Shown: piece after piece, positions 1 through 7,452 of the stretch
Position numbering within the stretch: the stretch's first letter is position 1
Layout of the letters: each line of letters starts with the position of its first letter
NCBI GenBank assembly: GCA_005239795.1
Contig: SBBH01000044.1
Location: forward strand, 1 to 19,126
Source of the DNA: Planctomycetales bacterium
GTDB lineage: Bacteria > Planctomycetota > SBBH01
DNA length: 19,126 nt
Direction of reading: 5' to 3'
Program-made: the position numbers and the translations under genes
Notes under the pieces: model-generated
The model's database searches: none
What the model was told of the DNA's origin: nothing
Seen by the model: the letters and a program-made list of their open reading frames with translations, nothing else

Positions 1-1675
1 CTCCCCCACCGCCGCCCTCCTCTTCTTCCTTTTTGTCTTCCCTGTCCTTCTTGAAAGCCTCGATGAGGTCATCCAAGATCGTGAGAATCTCCCTCTCCAT
101 CTTCTGGGTGGGTGCATCGGCTTTCGCAGACTCGAGCCGACGCGCCGTCGACTCCATCAAACCCACGGCATCTCCCAGATATCCGGCGTAGGTCATGATT
201 CTCTCCGCCTCGAGCGTCGTGATGACATTGCGGGCCCCTTCAGCGAGCCCTTTTTGCTTCTTTGCCAGGTCAGCCGCATCCCCGCGCAGTTGGCGCGTGT
301 TCACCTCTCCCTTCTTGGCCTTGTCGTCGAGCGCGACCGTGGCCTTCTGGATCTCTTCCTCCCCGTCGCGGATTGTGCGCAGGGCATTCTCCAACTTCAT
401 CAATGTCTCCATCTTTGCCTGATCCTCAAGCTCCTCCTCTTCTTCCTTGAGCCGATCGATCGCTTCCTGGAGCTTCTTCTTGGCTTTCTGTTGGGATTTC
501 GACGCGCCACCGGCGCCACTCTGCCCGCCCTGACCCGGCTGGCCAGCCTGACCAAGCTGCTGGGCAGCCTCGCCCATATCGCCGGAAGCCCCCTCCGTTG
601 ATTGGGCCGCTTCCTTCATCGCCGGATCATCGCCGGATTCGCTCGAAGCCTTCTCAAGATTCCCCGCCACCTCCTCCGCCTTTTTCTGAAGCCCCTTCTG
701 CTTCTCGGCAAGCCCCGCCGCATTTTTTCGCGCGGCTTCGACCGCGGCCTTGGCCTCTTCCTTCAGTTTCTCAAGCTTCTTAACTGCTTCCTGAAGATTG
801 TTGCCGGCCTCCTTCTGCTCGCCCGCGGCGGCCTGGGCTCCGGGCTGGCCCCCGGTCTGCTGTTGACCCGCTTGCGGGCTTCCCGGCTGCCCGCCCGAAC
901 TGGGTTGTCCCCCCATCGCCTGGACCGCCTTCTCCATATTCGCCTGGGCCGCCCTGACGTCCGATTGGGCCCCGAGAGGGTTTTCCGTCCCAAGCCCCAA
1001 CCCCTTGGCCGCCTCGGCGATTTTCCCGAGATCCTCAGCGGCGGCGCCGGCTCGCGCCCCCAGTTCCTCCTGGGGCTTCACCGGGAGCTCCCCCCCCGAA
1101 TCCTCCGCAACCGCGGTCGCCTTCCCAATCTCACCCTGGCGAGCCTGCATCGATTTGATTTCAGCCAACGCCTTCTCCACGCGGCCCAAGAACTCCTCGC
1201 GCGCGGCGATCGCGTTGGTGCCGCCCAGAAGCTCCTCCTGTTCTTTGAGGATCTTCTCGAGATTCTCGCGCATCTTCTGATAGTCCTCAGGAGTGAGCTG
1301 TTTTCCCTGTGGGGCGAGGGCTTCCAGGATCGCGTCGATTTCGCGGACGATCTGACGCGCCTCCTCGCGGGCCATTCCCTCGGCTCCAGCGTTCAGATGC
1401 TTCAGGGCTTCCTCAAATTTCTGGGTCAACGGCTCGCCGTCGGAGCTCCCCCGCAAACGCGCGAGGGCCGCCTCAAGCCGAGCCGCTTCCTCGGGGTTGG
1501 CGTCAACCATCGCCTTTTTGATCGCCTCGATCTCGGTCTCCAAACGGCGAATCGCCTCCTCGGCCTGCCTCATGATCTCCATGCTCTGCTGTCGGCCGAC
1601 CGCCAGAGCCGTGGAGGCAGCAAAGGTGAGTCCTACGCACATTCCCCACGCCACAACCCGCGATGCGTATGTCAT
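1..1675 (-). CDS. Secreted coiled-coil, low-complexity protein (C-terminus beyond window)
   Basis: This reading frame stays open from the ATG at 1675 to the left edge, about 558 codons, and has no stop in the window. The ATG follows a clear ribosome binding site (GAGGAGGGATCG just upstream). Residues 1-26 look like a signal peptide: a short N-region with Arg, a hydrophobic stretch, then an ALA-type cleavage site. The rest is almost entirely charged helix rich in Glu, Lys, Ala and Gln, expected to form long coiled coils. It is broken by Gly/Gln/Pro/Ser-rich linkers near residues 250-285 and 378-393, and a run of Glu then Gly sits at the window edge. No enzyme motif is visible. It follows the DUF4175-like gene after 80 bp. 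Alphaproteobacterial DUF4175 proteins carry a similar low-complexity helical C-terminus, so this may be the detached second half of such a protein. It probably acts outside the cytoplasmic membrane. The reading frame is secure; the function is unknown. Confidence 0.85.
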   Translation of the reverse strand, partial: MTYASRVVAWGMCVGLTFAASTALAVGRQQSMEIMRQAEEAIRRLETEIEAIKKAMVDANPEEAARLEAALARLRGSSDGEPLTQKFEEALKHLNAGAEGMAREEARQIVREIDAILEALAPQGKQLTPEDYQKMRENLEKILKEQEELLGGTNAIAAREEFLGRVEKALAEIKSMQARQGEIGKATAVAEDSGGELPVKPQEELGARAGAAAEDLGKIAEAAKGLGLGTENPLGAQSDVRAAQANMEKAVQAMGGQPSSGGQPGSPQAGQQQTGGQPGAQAAAGEQKEAGNNLQEAVKKLEKLKEEAKAAVEAARKNAAGLAEKQKGLQKKAEEVAGNLEKASSESGDDPAMKEAAQSTEGASGDMGEAAQQLGQAGQPGQGGQSGAGGASKSQQKAKKKLQEAIDRLKEEEEELEDQAKMETLMKLENALRTIRDGEEEIQKATVALDDKAKKGEVNTRQLRGDAADLAKKQKGLAEGARNVITTLEAERIMTYAGYLGDAVGLMESTARRLESAKADAPTQKMEREILTILDDLIEAFKKDREDKKEEEEGGGGG

Positions 1676-1755
1676 CGATCCCTCCTCGCTGCCCCGCCCC
1701 GTATCCCCGCGCGGCCTTTCTCTCTTAAACAGTCGGCTCAAAAAATAGTTCACCG

Positions 1756-3882
1756 CTATTCGGCGACCTTACTGATCTGATCGCGCAATCTGCGCAATTT
1801 ATTGATCACAGTTGAGATCTCCGAAACCTGGTACAAATCATCAAGGATCCGCTGGATTTCCATGGCGACGCGCGACTGCGCGGCCATCGCCTTCTGAAGA
1901 TCCACCTCCGAGAAAGATGCCGCTTCACGCGCCTCCACAAGAGCACTCGCAGCGGCCGGAACGTGCGTCTCAATCAAGACGGAAAATTTCTCGTCGATGC
2001 GCTCCAAGAGATCCTTGCGCCGGCGCTCCTCCTCCTGAACCATGCGGCTCGACCCCGCGGCCGGCTCTCCCAGGCGGTTGATGTTGAAATACCAGATGAT
2101 CTTCCTCAACAGGAACTGGCGGCGGCTGTTGATCTCATCGGCCATCCCCTGTTGGGCCAAGGCCGCCCCGATCAATCCCTGACGGGCCTGGGCCACATGA
2201 GCCAAAAGATCCGCCACGCGGCTGGCCTGCTGGCTGATCTCGAGCTGGTGCTCGAGCGTCCTCTGCATCTCCTGGCGCAAGTCATCCAGGCGCCGCGTCA
2301 CTTCCTGAGAAACCTCCGTCGGTGTCTTGATGCGACAACGGTATTCCTGGGAAAGGGAGGTCCCAGTCGGCGTATTGAAATCCTGCGCTTCCACGCGGTA
2401 GCGGATCAGGATCCCGGGTTCGAGTTTTAGGTCCTCGATCGACATCGTCCAGAAGTCCTCGATCTTCTTGACGGGGTCCCGTTTGGGCGGGGGCTCGGCC
2501 GCATGGAAGGGGTGGAGCGCCAGCCATTTCTCGTCGGCCTCAGTAGTGCTCGAGGTCAGTCGGACCGAGGCCAGGCCCAGATCATCCTCGGCGCGGACCC
2601 GCACCTCGAAAATTGCGAACGGCGTCACGTCCAAGGTCCCTTCCTCGGGCTCCGTGATCCGCGTTTCCGGAGGACGGTCGGGAACAAGCCTGATCTGATA
2701 ACGGGCCGGCTGGGTTTCACTGAACCCGTCCCGGTCCAGGATGTCAAAAAAGTAGGTTCCCCCCTCCTGGATCTCGAAGGCGCCGCGGAAGCGCCGTTCC
2801 TCCACGGCAGCGTCCGTTCGGGTTTCCCCGTTCCCCCCGGCAAAGACCAACGCAACCTTCTCCAGGGGTTTGTTGGCCGCGGCGTCACAATCGACCCGCG
2901 TTCCCCGCAAAGCAGCCAGATCCGCGCTCCCGGCGGACGGCCCTCCTCCTCTCCTCCGGGCAACAATCCGATGGGAGGCCAGACCCGCATAGGCCGGCGG
3001 CGTAACCTCGATCTCGAGGCTTTCCAAGCGCGGACGCTCCACGATGTCGACCCGGTAAGGAGACGATTCCCAATCGTCGGCCTGCACGACGAACGTCATG
3101 TTCTCGGAAACGTTCTCGCACTCCCATGTGAAGGCATCGTTCTCGAAACGGTTCATCCCTTCCCTCAAGGGGGCTCTTCCAGGAAGCCCCGGAAAATTGC
3201 GGGTGATCGCCGCGCGGCCAGGCCTGAAGCTCCCCTCGGTTTCGGGAACGATCCGCACGAGCAGATTCTCTCCGCGTGGCACGCGGACACTCGGGGCCAA
3301 AGGAAATTCGATGCGGTAGTACGTGCGCCGGGGGAAGGGGGTGTCGCGGAACGTCCGGAGGAGGGCCGTCCCAAAGCGCGGGGAGGTGAACGCGCCGACA
3401 ACCACCGCCGCCACAAAGAATCCGCAGACGCCGCCGCGCCGGAGGGATTTCCTGGCGCGCAGAACCTCCCCTTCCTGAATGCGCGCGGCGGCCTCTTCGG
3501 CCTGGGCCACCACCGCATGCGCAAGCGCGGGCGAGTTAAACGCGGGGTTCCCTGCCCCCTCGCGCGAAAACTGCAGGGCCGTCACCAACGCATCCCGGAA
3601 TTCGGGGTGGCGCTTCTCGACATACAACGCCAGCCCCTTGTCGGTCGTTGCCCTGACGGTCGAGAAGAACCCCTCGCGTATGAACCAGAAGACTGCCACC
3701 ACGGTCGCGACGGACGACACGGAAACCCGGAACGTGTAGGGAAGCCCTGCCACAACATCCAGGACTGCCAATCCCGCCAGGACCGCGATCCAAAACGACC
3801 CGGCCGCAAGCGCGCTTTTCAAGAGCCACAGCGAAAGGAGTCTGCCCCGCAAACGCGCCAGCTTCGATTCGAGAATCGTCAC
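1756..3882 (-). CDS. DUF4175-like membrane protein
   Basis: A 708-residue protein starting at GTG 3882, chosen because AGGAGGGGGG lies four bases upstream. The N-terminus has two membrane helices (about 21-47 and 52-70), then the segment RHPEFRDALVTALQF (91-105), which is typical of DUF4175-like proteins, and a third helix (about 151-165). The middle (about 180-500) reads as beta-rich, Ig-like extracytoplasmic modules, including the recurrent motif AEDDLGLASVRL near residue 427. The last 180 residues are helical and probably coiled coil. The family has no established biochemical role. The gene lies 16 bp after the anti-sigma gene and 80 bp before a secreted coiled-coil gene, inside a MoxR/VWA gene run, which suggests a structural or sensory envelope component. 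The family call rests on motif and architecture recalled by eye, so it is moderately sure. Confidence 0.85.
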   Translation of the reverse strand: MTILESKLARLRGRLLSLWLLKSALAAGSFWIAVLAGLAVLDVVAGLPYTFRVSVSSVATVVAVFWFIREGFFSTVRATTDKGLALYVEKRHPEFRDALVTALQFSREGAGNPAFNSPALAHAVVAQAEEAAARIQEGEVLRARKSLRRGGVCGFFVAAVVVGAFTSPRFGTALLRTFRDTPFPRRTYYRIEFPLAPSVRVPRGENLLVRIVPETEGSFRPGRAAITRNFPGLPGRAPLREGMNRFENDAFTWECENVSENMTFVVQADDWESSPYRVDIVERPRLESLEIEVTPPAYAGLASHRIVARRRGGGPSAGSADLAALRGTRVDCDAAANKPLEKVALVFAGGNGETRTDAAVEERRFRGAFEIQEGGTYFFDILDRDGFSETQPARYQIRLVPDRPPETRITEPEEGTLDVTPFAIFEVRVRAEDDLGLASVRLTSSTTEADEKWLALHPFHAAEPPPKRDPVKKIEDFWTMSIEDLKLEPGILIRYRVEAQDFNTPTGTSLSQEYRCRIKTPTEVSQEVTRRLDDLRQEMQRTLEHQLEISQQASRVADLLAHVAQARQGLIGAALAQQGMADEINSRRQFLLRKIIWYFNINRLGEPAAGSSRMVQEEERRRKDLLERIDEKFSVLIETHVPAAASALVEAREAASFSEVDLQKAMAAQSRVAMEIQRILDDLYQVSEISTVINKLRRLRDQISKVAE

Positions 3883-3898
3883 GGTTCCCCCCTCCTGC

Positions 3899-4312
3899 CT
3901 ATCTCGTAAGCCACAGCCACGCGAGTGCCGCCAAAACCGGCGCCAGGAAGGCGGCCGCCCAGGTCAACCTCTTCTTGACCATCTGCCGGCGGCTCCACTC
4001 CTGTTGAAGGGAGGCCATCTCTCCCGAGAGCCTCATCCACGACGCGGGGCTCGGCTCCAAGCGCGCCACGGACTGGACCGCCATAGTAAAGGTCCGGCGC
4101 ATTCGGTTGAGTTCCTCTCGACAGGAAGGGCAGATTTCCAGATGGCGCTTCTGGATCTCCTTCTCTTCTCCGGCAGGCCCGGCAGGTTCAAGAACGCTCC
4201 CTCTCTCTTCCCGCAGGAGATCAGGGATCATCTGTCGGATGCGGTTGCAATCGATCGTCTTATTCTTTTCCATCGTCATGGGCATCATGGACGCGGACCG
4301 AGATCGCAACAT
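3899..4312 (-). CDS. Zinc-finger (ZAS/zf-HC2) anti-sigma factor, single-pass membrane protein
   Basis: A 137-residue protein. It carries the anti-sigma zinc motif: Cys22, then His57-x3-Cys61-x2-Cys64 within HLEICPSC. It ends in one membrane helix (about 116-134) followed only by a few residues, so it has essentially no extracytoplasmic domain. Anti-sigma factors of this type bind and hold an ECF sigma factor in the cytoplasm or at the membrane until a signal releases it. The partner is clearly the sigma factor directly upstream, whose stop is 6 bp before this ATG. The start at 4312 has only a weak upstream purine stretch, and Met9, Met10, Met12 or Met14 are possible alternatives. None has a better ribosome binding site, and translation may be coupled to the sigma gene. 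The short C-terminus implies that sensing is done by a partner protein or by the zinc centre. Confidence 0.88.
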   Translation of the reverse strand: MLRSRSASMMPMTMEKNKTIDCNRIRQMIPDLLREERGSVLEPAGPAGEEKEIQKRHLEICPSCREELNRMRRTFTMAVQSVARLEPSPASWMRLSGEMASLQQEWSRRQMVKKRLTWAAAFLAPVLAALAWLWLTR

Positions 4313-4318
4313 CCGCTT

Positions 4319-4927
4319 TTAGCGTTCCGTGTATCTCTTCAACCGCGCCTCCAAAGCCTCCATGGCCTTCGACATCCGGGATTTCACGGTCCCCACCGGA
4401 ATCTCCAAAACCTCACTGATCTGCTCGTATTTCATCCCTTCATAGGCCGAGAGGACGAAAACCACCCGCAGGGGATCCGACAGACCTTGGACGGCATCGC
4501 GGACCCGAAAATCCATCTCCTCGTTGATGGCGCGCGTTCGCGGCCCCGCGGTCGAGTCGGGAAACTGTACGGAACCGACGGAGGAATCCGAAACCTTGCC
4601 GCGCAGGCCGGAAAAAGGCTTCGCAGAACGCCTCAACTTCCCCTGCTCGTTGAACCAGTAGTTCTTGGCGATCTGAAAAAGGTACGTGCTGAATTTCCCA
4701 ATGGGGCGGTAATTTTTGGCAGATTTGAGAAGCCGCAGGAAAACCTCCTGCATCCCATCCTCGGCGCGGTCGCGATCCACGCCCATATGGTAGAAGAAAT
4801 GCAGGATCGGGCGGTTCCACCGCTCGTAAAGGATGTTCAGAGCCTGGCTGTCCCCCTTCTGCATGCGAAACATCAATTCCGCGTCGGACCCCTCTCCCTT
4901 GGCCGGCTCCGACTTCTTGGATGCCAC
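4319..4927 (-). CDS. ECF-type RNA polymerase sigma factor (sigma-70 family)
   Basis: A 202-residue extracytoplasmic-function sigma factor. Region 2 spans about residues 15-98 and includes the DRAEDGMQEVFLRLL and FSTYLFQIAKNYW segments that bind core polymerase and the -10 element. Region 4 spans about 140-195, with the helix-turn-helix YEQISEVLEIPVGTVKSRM that reads the -35 element. Regions 1 and 3 are absent, as expected for the class. The start is GTG at 4927, preceded by AAGGGG six bases upstream. It is followed at once by its anti-sigma gene, the usual arrangement, but the pair sits in the middle of a long operon instead of at its head. It probably directs transcription of at least part of this cluster; its ECF subgroup cannot be told from sequence alone. 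The linker at 100-135 is Ser/Gly/Pro-rich. Confidence 0.93.
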   Translation of the reverse strand: MASKKSEPAKGEGSDAELMFRMQKGDSQALNILYERWNRPILHFFYHMGVDRDRAEDGMQEVFLRLLKSAKNYRPIGKFSTYLFQIAKNYWFNEQGKLRRSAKPFSGLRGKVSDSSVGSVQFPDSTAGPRTRAINEEMDFRVRDAVQGLSDPLRVVFVLSAYEGMKYEQISEVLEIPVGTVKSRMSKAMEALEARLKRYTER

Positions 4928-4975
4928 CTGTGACCCCTTCCCTTTTTTCCTCCCTCACGGCCCGCTCCCGCCCTC

Positions 4976-7423
4976 CTACATCATCCGACAGCGTTTCCGG
5001 ATAATCCACTCGGCGATGATCGAGGTGCAAAAAACGATGAAGATCAGGGGTGCGTCCATCAGGCGGTTCGAGATCGGACGCGTCACCTGTTTGGTGCGGC
5101 TCTTCACAAGGTCGGGGACGTCCCAGAGGCGCGATAGCTCCACAAATTCCCCCTGGCTCGCCGCCGCCGCCTCCGTCAAGAGCACCCGGTTCATCTGGGG
5201 CGCGGCGAACTCCGCCGTGTACTCCTTAGCGTCGAAAGTGGCCTCCGCCAGGGTCTCCGTCCCGCCGCGCGCGATCACCTTCATCTCGTGATGCCCTTTC
5301 TGCAGAATCGGGAAGGTCCCGACGAAATTCACAGTCCCAGGCTCCCGCCTCAGATTCAGGGTCTTGCCGATCCGGTCGGGCGGGAGGACCTGAACGGAAA
5401 CCTCTCCGATCTCGGCGCCGAACCCGGGAACCGAGGCATCCAACAGCTCGAGCGTCACGACCACACGTTCCCCCAGGGTATAAGCCGAGCGGTCGAACTT
5501 GAGAATCATGCTCTTGCCGCCCCGCAGGAGCTTGTCGGAAGCGAGATATTTGATCGTTTGGTTCCAGAATTTGTTGAAGGGATGATGGGAATCCCCCTCC
5601 GGGATCCCTCGGGGCCAGCGCCATGTCTCATCGAGACCAATGAAGAGCGACTGCCCCCGTCCGGCCGACATGAGAAGCATGAGAGGACACGGTTTCCCTT
5701 TTTCCGTCTGGTGGTTGGCGTGCAGGAGGAGCGCCCTGGCGAGGGGTTTGACGTCCTCCGCATGCCAGTGCCAATGGGGGCGGAACCGTTCGTCCCAAAG
5801 GCGCGTGTTCACCTGGGGATCGTCCGCAAGCTGCATGAGTGGATGATCGATCTGCGTGTTCAATCGCACCGGGAACGGATCTCGATACGTCTGGGGCGTC
5901 GTATCATGAGAGTGGTTGCGCACAGGAAGGATCGCCTCCATCGCGGTCCCACCGTAGGCCTGCGGTGCGTGGAACATCCCCGCGATCATGACGAACGCCC
6001 CTCCCCCTTCCACGACGAACTTGCGGATGTTCTCATCGAATCCGTTGGGGAGGTAGTCGTGCCGCGGATCGACGTCACCGAAAATCACAAGATCATAGTT
6101 GTCTAAAAGTTCCCGGTAGGTGGAGGGGAATCCATTCAAGCGCTTGGTTTCCGGGTGGGCCGGCTGAGGCCACTGCCGGTCGGCTGAAAGCAGATAGATG
6201 CTATACTCATAGATCTGTTCATTCCGGTTCAGGAGCGCTTCCAACCTGTGGTATTCGAAGCGCGCCCATCCCTCGACGTAAAGAACTCTGAATTTCTGGT
6301 CCGTGACGCGTACGGTCAGCGTCGCGGCGTTGTTCTCGCTGATCAAGTCCCCTTCGGGAACCCCTTCCAAACGCACCGTGTAGGGGAAAACGCCGACGTC
6401 GGCCGGAATCTCCTCGAATCTTTCGAGCTGTCCTCCCAGGGCGTCAGACAGCGTCAACACCCGCTCGTCAACGCGCTCGTCCCCCTTATAGAGGACGAGC
6501 TTGACGGGCGCCCCTGAAAGCCCCTTGGAGCGCACCGTCGCCTTGATCTCGAAAGGCTGATCCGCTTTCAGGACGTCCGGGGGAGCCTGGACACTGACGA
6601 TCTCAACATCGCGCTGGGCTTCGTCGCTCCCGAGCCCCACGCAGAAGAAGGGAATTGCATCGGGCCGCCGGAGACCCGCGAAACGCGCAACCGACACAGG
6701 ATCCTCGCCGGCGTTCGATTGGCCGTCTGTCAAGAGCACAACCCCGGAGATATACTGGCCGCGCGAGCCCTGCACGATCTCCCGCAGGGCGTCCCCCAAG
6801 CGCGTGGCGCGCCCCTCGGGCGCGGCCGGAAACGAGGGGATCCCCCCACTCTGGGCACCGATTTCTCCCACGGATTGAAAGCTGGTGGTCGTGAAGAACC
6901 TCAGACGGTGCGTTTTCTTCAGTTTCTCGACCCACCCGAGCTGGGGGGATTCCAGGATCCGCCGCGCCAAGTCATACCGACTCGAGGCCCGCAAGGCGTC
7001 CTCCAGAGCGGGTGTCACCTCCGGAGAGGTCAGCGCAATGTTGCCGGCGAGCGCCCGCATCACGGCGAGTTTTTTCTCGGCGCCGGCGTATTCGGTCCCC
7101 TTGATCGCCATACTCATCGAATCGTCCACCAAAAAGATGACCGTGGGACGTTTGTCCTCGATCTTTTCCACCGCCAGGATCGGCTCGAAGAGAAGGATTA
7201 GGATGAGGCCGACGGCCAACGATCGAAGAACCACGAGTAGCGTCCTAACAGGTCCGGACGACGCGCCGCTCTCGCGCCGGTAGACCCACAGCACTGCCAC
7301 CACGAGAACCACGAGAAAAAGCGCCACCCAGAGCCAGGAGATCGCAAACTCGACGCGCCAGTCGCTGGAGTTCCCGAGCAACCCTTCCTGAAGCCCCAAG
7401 AGACGCGACAACCACCGCTCCAT
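4976..7423 (-). CDS. VWA-domain membrane protein with glutamine-amidotransferase-like domain
   Basis: An 815-residue protein. The ATG follows AGAGGAGGGGATCC, a strong ribosome binding site. Two membrane helices (about 26-47 and 61-82) precede a von Willebrand A domain (about 92-265). The metal site is visible: DDSMS at 100-104 (the DxSxS motif), Thr208, and TDG at 232-234. A beta-sandwich (CARDB-like) region follows at about 275-375, then a Rossmann-like domain at about 378-500 that resembles the class I glutamine amidotransferase fold, then further beta-rich sequence. A final membrane helix lies near 790-806 with a basic tail. In the amidotransferase-like domain the expected nucleophile site reads VMIAGMFHA, without Cys, so it is probably non-catalytic. 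VWA proteins are partners of MoxR ATPases. It lies 29 bp after the BatA-type gene, with the same overall architecture, and 48 bp before the sigma factor gene. Confidence 0.9.
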   Translation of the reverse strand: MERWLSRLLGLQEGLLGNSSDWRVEFAISWLWVALFLVVLVVAVLWVYRRESGASSGPVRTLLVVLRSLAVGLILILLFEPILAVEKIEDKRPTVIFLVDDSMSMAIKGTEYAGAEKKLAVMRALAGNIALTSPEVTPALEDALRASSRYDLARRILESPQLGWVEKLKKTHRLRFFTTTSFQSVGEIGAQSGGIPSFPAAPEGRATRLGDALREIVQGSRGQYISGVVLLTDGQSNAGEDPVSVARFAGLRRPDAIPFFCVGLGSDEAQRDVEIVSVQAPPDVLKADQPFEIKATVRSKGLSGAPVKLVLYKGDERVDERVLTLSDALGGQLERFEEIPADVGVFPYTVRLEGVPEGDLISENNAATLTVRVTDQKFRVLYVEGWARFEYHRLEALLNRNEQIYEYSIYLLSADRQWPQPAHPETKRLNGFPSTYRELLDNYDLVIFGDVDPRHDYLPNGFDENIRKFVVEGGGAFVMIAGMFHAPQAYGGTAMEAILPVRNHSHDTTPQTYRDPFPVRLNTQIDHPLMQLADDPQVNTRLWDERFRPHWHWHAEDVKPLARALLLHANHQTEKGKPCPLMLLMSAGRGQSLFIGLDETWRWPRGIPEGDSHHPFNKFWNQTIKYLASDKLLRGGKSMILKFDRSAYTLGERVVVTLELLDASVPGFGAEIGEVSVQVLPPDRIGKTLNLRREPGTVNFVGTFPILQKGHHEMKVIARGGTETLAEATFDAKEYTAEFAAPQMNRVLLTEAAAASQGEFVELSRLWDVPDLVKSRTKQVTRPISNRLMDAPLIFIVFCTSIIAEWIIRKRCRMM

Positions 7424-7452
7424 GGATCCCCTCCTCTAGGAAGCTTCTCGGC

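Noticed and set aside
602..1780. 392-codon plus-strand open frame opposite the coiled-coil gene
   Set aside because: Leu/Arg-rich translation with no ribosome binding site or domain. The opposite strand has a signal peptide and strong ribosome binding site.
2503..3909. 468-codon plus-strand open frame opposite the DUF4175-like gene
   Set aside because: Its translation is Arg/Gly/Pro-rich with no recognisable domain, and the minus strand has a well-started membrane protein. It is a by-product of high GC.
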